A stretch of DNA of 64,000 bases from Parcubacteria group bacterium M10-OD1-1 (GCA_003056145.1 LSNL01000001.1:1-64000); one strand, 5' to 3'; positions 42,418-52,099 are shown, counted from the first letter of the stretch. Notes: a model not told the origin generated them from the sequence alone. Translations and numbers: made by a program.

Positions 42418-45105
42418 CTACAGCTCTCCCCAATTATCCCCTATTTTTACATCCACAACTAAAGGAACTTTTAGGGCATAAACTTGCTCCATTATGGCTT
42501 TTGTTTTTTTAGCTACTTCCTCCGCTAAGGATTCCTTCACTTCTAAGATAATTTCGTCGTGAACTTGAAGAACCATTTTAACAGCTGGGTTATTTTCGTA
42601 CTCCTTAAAAACCGCTATCATTGCTAATTTCATAATATCAGCTGACATCCCTTGAATTGGCATATTAATAGCCATTCTTTCAGCCGAATTTTGAATTTTA
42701 AAATTAGGAGAATTTATTTCTGGTAAATACCTTCTTCTACCCATTTCCGTTTCCACATAACTTCTTTTTTTAGCTAATTCTTTAGTGGTTTTCATATAGT
42801 TAGCTACTCCTGGAAATTTTTTCATATACGCTTCAATAAATTTCTTAGCTTCTTCTTTTTCAATTTTTGCCGACTGAGAAAAACCAAAAGCACTCATTCC
42901 ATAAATTACGCCAAAATTTAAAGCCTTCGCGCTAGAACGCATTTTTTCTGTTACCTGAGAAGGAGCAACTTTATTTATCTCCGCTGCTGTTGCTAGATGA
43001 ATATCTTTTCCTTGCCAAAAAAGTTCTATCATTTTTTTATCCTTAGCTACATGAGCAACTGCTCTCAAATCAATTTGTGAATAGTCGGCACTAACAAAAC
43101 GAAAACCTTCTTTAGCTTCAAAAGCCACTCGTAAAAGCTGCCCTAACTCTGTGCGAATAGGAATATTTTGTAAGTTAGGATCAGAAGAAGAAAGTCTTCC
43201 CGTAGCAGTTACAGCCTGATTGTAAGTTGTGTGAAGACGAGAGTTTTCATCTACCATCTTTGGTAGAGTATCTAGGTAGGTTGTTTTTAGTTTGAAAACT
43301 TCTCGATATTCCTCAATTTTACTAATAATCTTATGCTTATTCTTTAATTTTCCTAATTCAGCTGAAGCGGTAGAAAAATTAGTTTTTCCTTTTTTAATTC
43401 CTTCCGTAGAAATTTTTAGTCTAACAAAAAGAATCTCAGCTAATTGCTTTGGAGAATTAATGTTAAATTCTATTCCTGCTAATTGGTAAATATTTTTTTC
43501 TAAGTTTTTAATTTTAATTTCAATTTTTTCAGCAATTCCTTGAAATAAAACAGTATTTAATTTTATTCCAGTTAATTCCATTTCAGCTAAAATTTTAACT
43601 AAAGGCATTTCAATTTCTCGAAAAATTTTAACTAAATTATATTTTGGATTTTGAGTTTGAATTATTTCTTTGATTTTATTTTCGTAAATAAATTTTAACT
43701 TAAAAATATAATCTGCCCGCTGGCATTCATTAGAAGCTACATTTTGAAGAGTTTCCATTTCCAGTCCTAATTGTCCTTTCTTCTTTTCTTCTTCAATTTC
43801 TTCCCCTAAAGAAGCTAAAACCAATTGAGAAAAGTCTACTTTAGAGCCTGGATTTAAAACATAAGCTGAAAGCATTATATCAAAAAGTTCACCCCGTAAG
43901 GTTATCTTAGCTTTAGCCAAGACTTCCTTATTTTTTTTCAAATCATAACCAATTTTACTAATTTTAGAATTTTCTAAAATACTTTTTATACTCTCATAAT
44001 TTTCTTCTTTAAATTCTAAATAACCAGCTCTTCCTTTTTTATAAGCTATCGCGATACCTAAAATATCAGCCTTGAAATTTTTTTCTCCTCTCGTTTTCAA
44101 TTTAATGGCTACTTCTTTCTGCTGGTTTAATAATTCCAAAAACTTCAATTTATTCTCTTTGGAAATAAGTTGGTATTTAAAATCTTTCACTCCTCCTGAC
44201 TGAGAATTATTTTTCCTTAATTCTCCTTCTTCTGACGGCAATCTTTTAATCAGAGAATAAAAATTTAATTCTTGAAAAAGAGTCACTATTTTTTCTCTGT
44301 TAAATTTATTAGTTTTAGCTTCTTTTAGATTAATTTTAATAGCCACATTTTTTACTATCGTTGCCAGTCTTTTGCTCTGAAGAGCTTGCATTTTATCTCG
44401 AGCTAATTTATCTTTAATTGCTCCTTTAATTTCTTCTAGATGTTTATAGACATTTTCGATCGTACTATATTTTTGTAAAAGAGTAGATGCTGTTTTTTCT
44501 CCAATACCTTTAACTCCTGGTATATTATCGGACGGATCACCTCTTAATCCTTTAAAATCAATAATTTGTTCAGGAGTTAAACCATAACGTTCTTGAATTT
44601 TTTTTCTATCATAAAAAACTGAATCAGTTATCCCTCTTCGCATAGTATAAACTTTAGTCTTTTCATTAACTAGTTGAAGTGTATCTAAATCTCCTGTTAC
44701 AATAATAATTTCTTTTATTGTTGTTTCTTGTTTTGCTTGTTGAGCCATTGTACCAATTAAATCATCTGCTTCAAAACCTTCTTTTTCATAAATTGGTATC
44801 CCCATAGCTCTGGTTACTTCTTTAACTCGGTCAATTTGAGCGTATAAATCATCAGGAGCTTTTGTTCTATTAGCTTTATAATCAGGAAATTCTTGATGCC
44901 TAAAAGTTGGTGCTAATAAATCAAACGACGCTAAAATATAATCTGGTTGAAACTTATCAATAACCGATAAAAGAGTAGAAGCAAATCCATAAACAGCATT
45001 AACTAGTTCACCTTCTTTAGTCATTAAAGACGGAATAGCATGATAAGATCGATGAATTATGGCATTTCCATCAATAAGGACTAGTTTTTTTAGTTTATTT
45101 TCCAT
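42418..45105 (-). CDS. polA: DNA polymerase I
   Basis: Repair and Okazaki-fragment polymerase of 895 residues. Residues 1-300 form the 5' nuclease (LIDGNAIIHRSYHAIP, ASFDLLAPTFRHQEF, KGLRGDPSDNIPGVKGIG). The middle domain (about 310-490) has the fold of the 3'-5' exonuclease but no recognisable DxE Exo I motif, so proofreading is probably lost. The polymerase has motif A DYSQIDLR, motif B RSSAKALNFGVIYG and motif C QVHDEIILE. Paired with mutM, it suggests a base-excision repair unit. Confidence 0.95.
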   Translation of the reverse strand: MENKLKKLVLIDGNAIIHRSYHAIPSLMTKEGELVNAVYGFASTLLSVIDKFQPDYILASFDLLAPTFRHQEFPDYKANRTKAPDDLYAQIDRVKEVTRAMGIPIYEKEGFEADDLIGTMAQQAKQETTIKEIIIVTGDLDTLQLVNEKTKVYTMRRGITDSVFYDRKKIQERYGLTPEQIIDFKGLRGDPSDNIPGVKGIGEKTASTLLQKYSTIENVYKHLEEIKGAIKDKLARDKMQALQSKRLATIVKNVAIKINLKEAKTNKFNREKIVTLFQELNFYSLIKRLPSEEGELRKNNSQSGGVKDFKYQLISKENKLKFLELLNQQKEVAIKLKTRGEKNFKADILGIAIAYKKGRAGYLEFKEENYESIKSILENSKISKIGYDLKKNKEVLAKAKITLRGELFDIMLSAYVLNPGSKVDFSQLVLASLGEEIEEEKKKGQLGLEMETLQNVASNECQRADYIFKLKFIYENKIKEIIQTQNPKYNLVKIFREIEMPLVKILAEMELTGIKLNTVLFQGIAEKIEIKIKNLEKNIYQLAGIEFNINSPKQLAEILFVRLKISTEGIKKGKTNFSTASAELGKLKNKHKIISKIEEYREVFKLKTTYLDTLPKMVDENSRLHTTYNQAVTATGRLSSSDPNLQNIPIRTELGQLLRVAFEAKEGFRFVSADYSQIDLRAVAHVAKDKKMIELFWQGKDIHLATAAEINKVAPSQVTEKMRSSAKALNFGVIYGMSAFGFSQSAKIEKEEAKKFIEAYMKKFPGVANYMKTTKELAKKRSYVETEMGRRRYLPEINSPNFKIQNSAERMAINMPIQGMSADIMKLAMIAVFKEYENNPAVKMVLQVHDEIILEVKESLAEEVAKKTKAIMEQVYALKVPLVVDVKIGDNWGEL

Positions 45106-45172
45106 GTATTCAGTATATACATTTAAGTTACTTCTTACAAATAAAAAACCAGCAACCTATCAAGGTTAAAAA

Positions 45173-45206
45173 AAAACCGATCTTCCTTTTTAGGTAAGCC
45201 GGTTTT
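45173..45206 (-). terminator. Terminator of the 45235-45888 gene
   Basis: On the minus strand an imperfect hairpin with outer stem AAAACCG/CGGTTTT and inner CCT/AGG pairs is followed by a nine-base T-run (complement of 45168-45176). It starts 29 bases after the stop codon. Confidence 0.75.
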
Positions 45207-45234
45207 CATTTGATTATTCCTAGTTATAAGTCGA

Positions 45235-45888
45235 TTATAAGTCTATCACAAGTTTTTTCGCTTTCACAAAAAAATTGAATCTCACTTCCTTTTCCCCATA
45301 CAGGAAGCCCCCTATAAATAGCCTAGCAGGCCATTTCCCTTTAAGTGGCACTAGTGGCCATTTTAAAGAATATTTTTGTTGATTGGCCATCCTTTGTATT
45401 TGCAAAAAATTTCTAATTAAATAAATCTCTGATATTGATCCATTGTAAATTTTGTAATACATTGTCCTGGAAAAAAGTTCAAGCTCTTGACTGGAAACAT
45501 TCTTAATAATGACAACTTCTACTTCATTATTGGTTTCAATGAATGCTCTCCTTAATAATTTTAGAACTTTCTTAGTCCTAATATACATCCCAATGAAGAA
45601 TCCAGTCATTGAAACTGAACTAGCTAGTACCATTGATACTACTAAAAAAATTACCGTCTGAATATCAATAAGAGAACTTCTAAATAAGACACTATTTACT
45701 ACAGAAAACATAATAATAAAGATCGGGAGAAAAAGTTGCAAAAACGGACTAGCAAGATATCCCCCTAGATACCCAACTGTCCAACAAGCGACAAGAAAAA
45801 TTATCAGACGATACTCTCCAGAAAAGTCTCCAGTCACTAAAATTGCCCAAATAGCATTTAAATAATTACTAATAAAATTTTCTATCAT
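45235..45888 (-). CDS. Hypothetical membrane protein
   Basis: A 217-residue protein with three or four membrane helices in the first 110 residues and a cytosolic basic C-terminal half (VEVVIIKNVSSQELELFSRT; LKWPLVPLKGKWPARLFIGG). The start at 45888 is preferred because AGGAGG lies eight bases upstream; an ATG two codons earlier is too close to that site. I do not recognise the family. It is flanked by its own terminator and no close same-strand partner. Confidence 0.6.
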   Translation of the reverse strand: MIENFISNYLNAIWAILVTGDFSGEYRLIIFLVACWTVGYLGGYLASPFLQLFLPIFIIMFSVVNSVLFRSSLIDIQTVIFLVVSMVLASSVSMTGFFIGMYIRTKKVLKLLRRAFIETNNEVEVVIIKNVSSQELELFSRTMYYKIYNGSISEIYLIRNFLQIQRMANQQKYSLKWPLVPLKGKWPARLFIGGFLYGEKEVRFNFFVKAKKLVIDL

Positions 45889-46080
45889 TGCCATTCCCTC
45901 CTAAAAATAAGTTTTGTCAATCATTTTGGAAAAATTTCCATATTACTTTGCCAAAGAACTTCCGATTAGCTTACCTTAAGAAATCTACTCTGTCAATTTT
46001 TAAATGTAAAGTGAAAAATTTATTTTTTCTCTTTCACTGATAAAAGCCATCCAATTGACAAAATAGATTTATTTCATTAA

Positions 46081-46830
46081 TTAGTTCACTAAAGGCTCAA
46101 TAGTTTTTACAATTACATCTTCTAATGGATGGTCATTTTCATTAACTTTAACATTTTCAATTTTTAAAGCAGTCTCCATTCCCTGAACTACTTTGCCAAA
46201 AACAGTATAAAGGGGTGGTAAAGGAGCCTTTGGGTTAGCAGTTACAATAAAAAACTGGCTACCGTTAGTATTAGGTCCAGAATTGGCCATCGCCAATGTT
46301 CCTTGCGGGTAAGTTTCTTGTCCAGTTAACTCATCTTTAAATTCATAGCCTGGTCCGCCTATTCCATCATTACTCCAATCATTATCTTTAGAATTTGGAT
46401 CTCCACCTTGAATCATAAAACCCTTAATTACCCGATGAAATTTAGTTTTATCGTAAAAACCATCTTTAGCTAATTTTAAAAAGTTACCGACGGTTATTGG
46501 AGCCTTCCCTCCATAAAATTCGACTTTAATATTACCAAAATTGGTTTTTAAAACTGCGTATTTGTATTCTTTTACTAAGGCAGAATTATTTCCTACCGTT
46601 GCCTGACTAGTTTTCATATGGTTTATTTTAGATTGATTATTTTCTTGTTTAGTTTGTTTAGTTTGTAAATTGGAGCTATTTTCTTTTTCTGTATTAAGTT
46701 TTTTTATATTTCCTTCAGAATTTATTATCGGTTTATTTACCTCCTTTTTATTCTCTTTTTCTTTTTGACTACAAGCTGAAAAAGTTATCATAAAGCCCAT
46801 TACTAGAAATAAATAAACTATTTTTTTCAT
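46081..46830 (-). CDS. Lipoprotein cyclophilin-type peptidyl-prolyl isomerase
   Basis: A 249-residue protein. The signal peptide MKKIVYLFLVMGFMITFSAC ends in a lipobox with the lipidated Cys at 20. A hydrophilic Asn/Lys/Gln-rich spacer runs to about 85, and a compact bacterial cyclophilin domain follows: FHRVIKGFMIQGGDP, FKDELTGQETYPQGTLAMAN, NTNGSQFFIVTANPKAPL. The catalytic Arg and the PPIase core look intact. It would assist folding of exported proteins outside the membrane. It starts 8 bases after tsaE on the same strand and is likely co-transcribed with it. Confidence 0.9.
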   Translation of the reverse strand: MKKIVYLFLVMGFMITFSACSQKEKENKKEVNKPIINSEGNIKKLNTEKENSSNLQTKQTKQENNQSKINHMKTSQATVGNNSALVKEYKYAVLKTNFGNIKVEFYGGKAPITVGNFLKLAKDGFYDKTKFHRVIKGFMIQGGDPNSKDNDWSNDGIGGPGYEFKDELTGQETYPQGTLAMANSGPNTNGSQFFIVTANPKAPLPPLYTVFGKVVQGMETALKIENVKVNENDHPLEDVIVKTIEPLVN

Positions 46831-46837
46831 ATTTTTA

Positions 46838-47260
46838 TTAGTTAATTATTATTTTTCTCCGATTTTTATCTAGCCATTGAAAATTTATCCAAATCGCTTT
46901 AGCAGGAATTATTTTTTTTATTCTCTCTGCCCATTCAATTATAATAATATTTTTAGGATCATTCAATATTTCTTCCCAGCCCAAAGTTAAAATATCTTCT
47001 TCTTTAACTCTATAAGCGTCTATGTGATACACTTTTTCATTCCTCCTCTTAAAATCATATTCTTTTATAATTAAAAAAGTTGGACTCGTATAAGGTCCGG
47101 TTAACTTCAGCTCCTCTAAAAATCCTTGTGCAAAAGTAGTCTTTCCCATTCCTAAATCCCCCGAAAGACAAACAATCCCGCCTTTTTTCATTTTAGCTCC
47201 TAATTTAGCCCCTAATTTCTTAGTTTCTTGAGCATTATAAGTAATAATTTCTTTTTCCAT
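46838..47260 (-). CDS. tsaE: tRNA t6A biosynthesis ATPase TsaE
   Basis: A 140-residue P-loop ATPase that works with TsaB and TsaD in forming t6A37 on tRNA. The Walker A motif SGDLGMGKTTFAQGF (about 33-47), the segment YTSPTFLIIKEYDF, and YHIDAYRV followed by IIIEWAERI are typical. TsaC is encoded at 18690-19265; TsaB and TsaD are not in the window. Confidence 0.93.
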   Translation of the reverse strand: MEKEIITYNAQETKKLGAKLGAKMKKGGIVCLSGDLGMGKTTFAQGFLEELKLTGPYTSPTFLIIKEYDFKRRNEKVYHIDAYRVKEEDILTLGWEEILNDPKNIIIIEWAERIKKIIPAKAIWINFQWLDKNRRKIIIN

Positions 47261-47295
47261 CTTTATATTATAAAGTCATTTTAAAAAAAATAAAA

Positions 47296-47326
47296 GTGGA
47301 GCTAGAGAAATTTTTTCTAGTTCCAC
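47296..47326 (-). terminator. Terminator of the small lipoprotein gene
   Basis: On the minus strand GTGGAACTAGA pairs with TCTAGCTCCAC (one mismatch) around a nine-base loop, followed by TTTTATTTTTTTT. It lies 24 bases after the stop codon. Confidence 0.8.
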
Positions 47327-47330
47327 CAAA

Positions 47331-47383
47331 TTTCGTAAACGAATATTTATTAATGACAATACTTTCGTAAACGAATATTTATT
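47331..47383. repeat. 21-bp direct repeat at the lipoprotein 3' end
   Basis: The 21-base sequence starting TTTCGTAAACGAATA occurs at 47331-47351 and again at 47363-47383, 32 bases apart. The second copy encodes part of the protein's C-terminus and the first lies at its stop codon, pointing to a local duplication or slippage event. Each copy also contains a short TTCGTAAACGAA palindrome. Confidence 0.7.
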
Positions 47384-47619
47384 CGCCCGTTACTTCCGAC
47401 GAAAAGATGATATCTATTAGAACATCGTTGGCGAAAACGATACTCTCTTTGATAACGGGCATAATTTAAATTATTGATATTTCCCGAGAAATTTCCCGAG
47501 AAATTTCTCGTCCCAAAACGCATCTGAACCCTGTTCCTGCTTTGAGGATTAACCCCTACACAACCAGAACAAAATAAACAAACAATAATTACTAAAAGAA
47601 CTTCATTGAAAATCTTCAT
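47350..47619 (-). CDS. Small putative lipoprotein
   Basis: An 89-residue protein with the signal sequence MKIFNEVLLVIIVCLFCSGC, whose final Cys fits a lipobox. The mature part is basic and Arg/Asn/Tyr-rich (NYARYQREYRFRQRCSNRY) and contains a short FSGN-FSGN repeat encoded by 12-base tandem units near 47482-47510. AGGAGGGG stands about eight bases before ATG. I do not recognise it. It has its own terminator. Confidence 0.6.
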   Translation of the reverse strand: MKIFNEVLLVIIVCLFCSGCVGVNPQSRNRVQMRFGTRNFSGNFSGNINNLNYARYQREYRFRQRCSNRYHLFVGSNGRINIRLRKYCH

Positions 47620-47849
47620 CCTTTTCCCCTCCTTTTTTGTTTTATTAATTTTGATTTTATATAATACCTCAAAATACTTTAAAAGTCAAGACTTTTAACC
47701 TTTTTAACTCACCCTCTATTTATTTTAGTTTATTTTATTTTATATTCCAAACAGTTTAAGTTCTGATTTGACATTAAAAAAAAATCTTGCTAGATTATAA
47801 CATCAGCTTAATTAAAGTAATTCTTTTTATAATCTTATTTAAATATATT

Positions 47850-48974
47850 ATGAGTTTAGAACCCCAAGGACAATTTAAAAAATTTCTAGAAAAATCTAAA
47901 GATGTTTTAATCCTTATTTCTGAGGGTCCTTCCAGTGATGCTGTTGGCTCAGCTTGGTCTCTTTATTATTTTTTAGAAAAATTAAATATCACTCCTACTA
48001 TTGCTTTTTCTAATAATCTATCGCCTAAATTTGATTTTTTAACTAAACCTTCTCGTCTCTTAAAAGAACTTTCTGGAGCTCGTGATTTTGTTTTATCTTT
48101 TGACACTACCAGGAATAAAATTATTAAATTACGTCAAGAAGAAAAAGAAAATCGTTTTAATATTTTCGTTACTCCTGAAAAAGGATCTGTTGACCCAAGA
48201 GATTTTTCTTTTATTTTAGCCAAATTCAAATATGATCTAGTGGTTGTTATTGGCATACCAGATTTAGAAAAACTTGGTAATTTATATTTAAAAAATACCG
48301 ATTTATTTTTTGAGGTTCCCATTGTCAATATTGATCACCAAAGTAATAATGATAATTTTGGACAAATAAATTTAGTGGATGTAACTTCTTCTTCTTCTTC
48401 TGAAATTTTAGCCAATTTTTTTGAGAATTTTAATAAAAATTTAATTGATGAAAATATTGCCACCTGCCTTTTAACTGGTTTAATAGGCGGAACAGAAAGT
48501 TTTCAGAAAAAAAATACCACGCCTAAAGCTTTAGCTTTGGCCGCTTCTTTAATGGATAAGGGAGCTAACCAACAAGAAATTATTCGTTGGCTTTATAAAA
48601 CTCAGCCTTTACATATTTTAAAACTTTGGGGACGAGCAATGGCAAAAATAAATTGGGAAGAAAATAGTCAACTAATTTGGTCAACTATTTCCGTAGAAGA
48701 TTTTGTTCAAAGTCGGTCATCTCAAGAAGATTTACCTTTGATTATTGAAAAGCTCCAAGAAAATTATAGCGAAGGAAAAATATTTATTGTTGTTTATAAT
48801 GATACTCCAGAAACGACTGTTATTCTCATTAAAACAACTAGTCCAAAAATGATGGAAAAATTATATTCTCATTTAGATGGAGAAATTAAAAAAGAACTCC
48901 TAAAAATCAGGCTTAAGAATAATAATTTATTAGAAGTGGGCAAATCTATTGCACAAAAAATTAACTCTCTTTAA
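47850..48974 (+). CDS. DHH-family phosphoesterase-like protein with degenerate active site
   Basis: A 374-residue protein with the two-domain layout of NrnA/DHH-DHHA1 nucleotidases. Metal motifs look eroded: SDAVGSAWSLYYF for the D-x-D region, VVIGIPDLEKLG where an Asp is expected before the PD, and IDHQSNNDNFG in place of DHH. It may bind but not cleave nucleotides. ATG at 47850 is chosen over an upstream frame that adds 21 hydrophobic residues. It precedes the double PilB gene by about 100 bases, separated by a terminator. Confidence 0.7.
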   Translation: MSLEPQGQFKKFLEKSKDVLILISEGPSSDAVGSAWSLYYFLEKLNITPTIAFSNNLSPKFDFLTKPSRLLKELSGARDFVLSFDTTRNKIIKLRQEEKENRFNIFVTPEKGSVDPRDFSFILAKFKYDLVVVIGIPDLEKLGNLYLKNTDLFFEVPIVNIDHQSNNDNFGQINLVDVTSSSSSEILANFFENFNKNLIDENIATCLLTGLIGGTESFQKKNTTPKALALAASLMDKGANQQEIIRWLYKTQPLHILKLWGRAMAKINWEENSQLIWSTISVEDFVQSRSSQEDLPLIIEKLQENYSEGKIFIVVYNDTPETTVILIKTTSPKMMEKLYSHLDGEIKKELLKIRLKNNNLLEVGKSIAQKINSL

Positions 48975-48996
48975 TTATTTTTTTCATTACTTTTTT

Positions 48997-49017
48997 AAAA
49001 CAGGCTAGCCCTGTTTT
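48997..49017 (+). terminator. Terminator after the DHH-like gene
   Basis: AAAACAGG (48997-49004) pairs with CCTGTTTT (49010-49017) around a CTAGC loop and leads into a T-run. It lies 22 bases after the stop codon and isolates the following PilB gene. Confidence 0.8.
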
Positions 49018-49081
49018 TTTGTTGGCTCTTTTGTGATAAAATAAAATTATTAAAAACATTCTTTCATTTTAAAAAATTCTA

Positions 49082-52000
49082 ATGATTAAAATAACTAAAG
49101 AAGTAAAAAAAGAAGTAAAAAAAGAATCTAAAACTCAAAAAATTATTTCTCGTTTTAGAAAAAAAGAAGAAGAAGAAATGACTTCCGCTTTAGCTAATGA
49201 ATTAAACCTTCCCTATATAGATACTAATTTAGTACCTATTTCTACTGACGCTATTAAACTTTTAAGCGAAGAAGAGTCTGTAAAATTTGAGCTAGCTATT
49301 ATTCATCGCTCAGGGAAAAATGTTACTTTAGTTGCTACCCATCCTCAACAAACCGATACTCAAGAATTTATTAAAAAACTTCAAGAGAAAGAAAGTTGGA
49401 AAATAAAAATTTTTATTATTTCCCGCTCTAATCTTCAACGAATTTGGGAAAGATATAAAAAGATTGTTTTTGTTGACGCCCTTGATCAAATGAGTCTTAA
49501 TCTTAGCGGGAAAGATTTAGAAAAGTTTGAAGCTGAAATGAAAGATTTAATTACATTGAAACATCGTATTGTTGAACTGCCAGTTACTCAAATTCTAAAT
49601 ATTATGCTAGCGGGAGCTTATAAGTTAGGTGCTAGCGATGTACATATTGAACCTCAAGAAAAAGAACTCCGCCTTCGTTATAGAATTGATGGTGTACTTC
49701 AAGATGTTGCTTTTTTACCTCTTAATGTTTTTAAGAGTGTTATCTCTCGTCTTAAGTTAATGGCACATATGAAATTAAACTTGCGAGACATTGCTCAAGA
49801 TGGAACCTTTGAAATTAATTTAGCTGAAAAAAAAATTTCTATCCGAGCATCTATTATTCCTGGTAATTTTGGCGAATCAATAGTAATGAGATTGTTAGAT
49901 CCAGATTCTATTAAAGTTCAGCTTGAAAGTCTAGGCATTCAAGGTTTAGCTTACGAAACTCTCCAAAAACAAATAGAAGCCCCAAATGGAATGATTTTAA
50001 ATACTGGTCCAACAGGTTCAGGAAAAACTACCACGCTTTATTCTATTATTAATAAACTAAACACTCCCGATAAAAAAATAATTACTATTGAAGATCCTAT
50101 TGAATATGAATTGAAAGGCATCTCTCAAACTCAAATAGATAAAGACCACGGCTATTCTTTTGCTCAAGGTCTTCGTGCTATGGTTAGACAAGATCCAGAT
50201 GTAATTTTAGTAGGAGAAATCCGAGATGATGAAACAGCTGATATTGCTGTTAATTCAGCTCTTACTGGGCATTTAGTCCTTTCTTCTTTGCATACTAATA
50301 ATGCTATTGGAGCCATTCCCCGACTTTTAGAGTTGGGAATAAAACCTACTTTAATGGCTCCTTCTATCAATGCTATTGTCGGTCAACGATTAGTAAGAAA
50401 ACTTTGTGATTGTAAAGAAGCTTACGCACCAGCCAAAGAATCTATTGAATCAATTAAAAAAATTCTTTCTATTATTTCACCCAAGTCTAAAATAGAAATT
50501 CCTAAAAAGATTGAAAAACTTTATCGCCCGACTGGTTGTCCTAAATGCAATAACATTGGCTATAAAGGACGCGTAGGAATATTTGAAATTCTAACTATTA
50601 ATGAAGAAATTGAAAAATTAATTTTAGATATGGCTGGCGAAACTGATTTAGCTGTCACTGCTTTAGAAGCTGGTATGGTAACCATGCTTCAGGATGGAAT
50701 TTTAAAAGCTGTTAATGGTATCACCTCTATTGATGAAGTTGAGCGAGTAACTGGACAAGGAGAATTTCTAGAAGCTATTTATGAAAAATTAATGGCTCAA
50801 ACTTTAGGCAAAGGTATTTTAATAGAAAAAACTCATTATGAAAATGCTCAGGCAGTCGCTCATAATTTTAAAAAACTAGGAGAACTTTTACTTTCCTTAA
50901 AGACAACTGAAATTAATAAAACTATTTTTGCCGCCGCCGCCATTCTTGGCGTTGGTGACATTCACATAGAACCTGAAGAAAATGATGTTAAAATTAGATT
51001 TAGAATTGATGGAATTTTACAAAATATCGTTTCTTTGCCTCTCAATGAATATCCAGCTTTATTAGGTGAAATAAAAATACTTTCTGGTGTTAAAACTGAA
51101 GTTAGACAAGGAGTGGTAGATAGTCGCTTTACTATTAAATTTGATGATGATATTGACTCAGGAAAAAAGAAAAAAATTGACGTCAGAATTTCTATTATTT
51201 TAGGTGGTTATGGAGAAACAGTAGTAATGCGTTTACTTAATCAATCCTCAGTCAGTTTAGATTTAACAAAACTAGGTATTCGCCAACAAAATTTAGAAAA
51301 ACTTCTTCACCAAGCTAAAAAACCTAATGGGATTGTTTTAAATACTGGCCCAACTGGCTCAGGAAAAACTACCACGCTTTATAGTGTACTCAACATTCTC
51401 AATAAGCCAGAAGTCAAAATTATTACCGTTGAAGATCCAATTGAATATCAAATCCCAGGCATTCTTCAAACGCCCACTAACGAAAAAGAAGGTTACACAT
51501 TTTCTACTGCTCTACGAGCACTCTTACGACAAAATCCTGACATTCTCATGATCGGTGAAATGCGAGACAATGAAACAGCTCAAGTAGCTGTACAAGCTGC
51601 TTTAACTGGACATTTAGTTCTCTCCACTATCCATACCAATAGTTCAGCTGGAGCGGTAGCAAGGATTATGAATATGGGAGTCTCTCCCTCTGACATAGCT
51701 ACTTCATCTAACGCTTTTTTTGCCCAAAGATTAGTGCGTCATCTTTGCGATTGCAAAGAAAAAGTCATTCCTACTCAAGAAGAAAAAAATAAGATTGAAG
51801 GTGTCCTTAAATCTATTAGTCAAGAATCAGGAGTTGAAATCCCTTCAGTTAATGATATTTACCATCCTAAAGGTTGTGCAAAATGTAACCAAATTGGCTA
51901 TCGTGGACGCACAACTATTAGTGAAATATTTGTTATTGATCGTGAGATAGAAGAATTAATAACCCGTGGAGCTATTACTTCTGAACTTCAAGATAAAGCC

Positions 52001-52099
52001 GTAGAATTAGGAATGATTACTTTAGTCCAAGATGGAGTTCTAAAAGTTTTAGAAGGGGAAACTAGCCTTGAAGAAGTAGAGCGCGTAACAGATTTATAA
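49082..52099 (+). CDS. Tandem double PilB/GspE-type secretion ATPase
   Basis: A 1005-residue protein that is two type II/IV-pilus assembly ATPases in one chain. A Lys/Glu-rich start and an MshEN-like N-domain (about 35-150) precede ATPase 1: NTGPTGSGKTTTLYSI, GEIRDDETADIAVNSALTGHLVLSSLHTN, and the four-Cys zinc site (LCDC ... GCPKC). From about residue 590 a second unit follows: NTGPTGSGKTTTLYSV, GEMRDNETAQVAVQAALTGHLVLSTIHTN and its own LCDC/GCAKC site. Both halves keep Walker A, Walker B glutamate, Asp and His boxes, so both may hydrolyse ATP. Usual length for the family is about 560. Other pilus genes are not in the window. Confidence 0.92.
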   Translation: MIKITKEVKKEVKKESKTQKIISRFRKKEEEEMTSALANELNLPYIDTNLVPISTDAIKLLSEEESVKFELAIIHRSGKNVTLVATHPQQTDTQEFIKKLQEKESWKIKIFIISRSNLQRIWERYKKIVFVDALDQMSLNLSGKDLEKFEAEMKDLITLKHRIVELPVTQILNIMLAGAYKLGASDVHIEPQEKELRLRYRIDGVLQDVAFLPLNVFKSVISRLKLMAHMKLNLRDIAQDGTFEINLAEKKISIRASIIPGNFGESIVMRLLDPDSIKVQLESLGIQGLAYETLQKQIEAPNGMILNTGPTGSGKTTTLYSIINKLNTPDKKIITIEDPIEYELKGISQTQIDKDHGYSFAQGLRAMVRQDPDVILVGEIRDDETADIAVNSALTGHLVLSSLHTNNAIGAIPRLLELGIKPTLMAPSINAIVGQRLVRKLCDCKEAYAPAKESIESIKKILSIISPKSKIEIPKKIEKLYRPTGCPKCNNIGYKGRVGIFEILTINEEIEKLILDMAGETDLAVTALEAGMVTMLQDGILKAVNGITSIDEVERVTGQGEFLEAIYEKLMAQTLGKGILIEKTHYENAQAVAHNFKKLGELLLSLKTTEINKTIFAAAAILGVGDIHIEPEENDVKIRFRIDGILQNIVSLPLNEYPALLGEIKILSGVKTEVRQGVVDSRFTIKFDDDIDSGKKKKIDVRISIILGGYGETVVMRLLNQSSVSLDLTKLGIRQQNLEKLLHQAKKPNGIVLNTGPTGSGKTTTLYSVLNILNKPEVKIITVEDPIEYQIPGILQTPTNEKEGYTFSTALRALLRQNPDILMIGEMRDNETAQVAVQAALTGHLVLSTIHTNSSAGAVARIMNMGVSPSDIATSSNAFFAQRLVRHLCDCKEKVIPTQEEKNKIEGVLKSISQESGVEIPSVNDIYHPKGCAKCNQIGYRGRTTISEIFVIDREIEELITRGAITSELQDKAVELGMITLVQDGVLKVLEGETSLEEVERVTDL

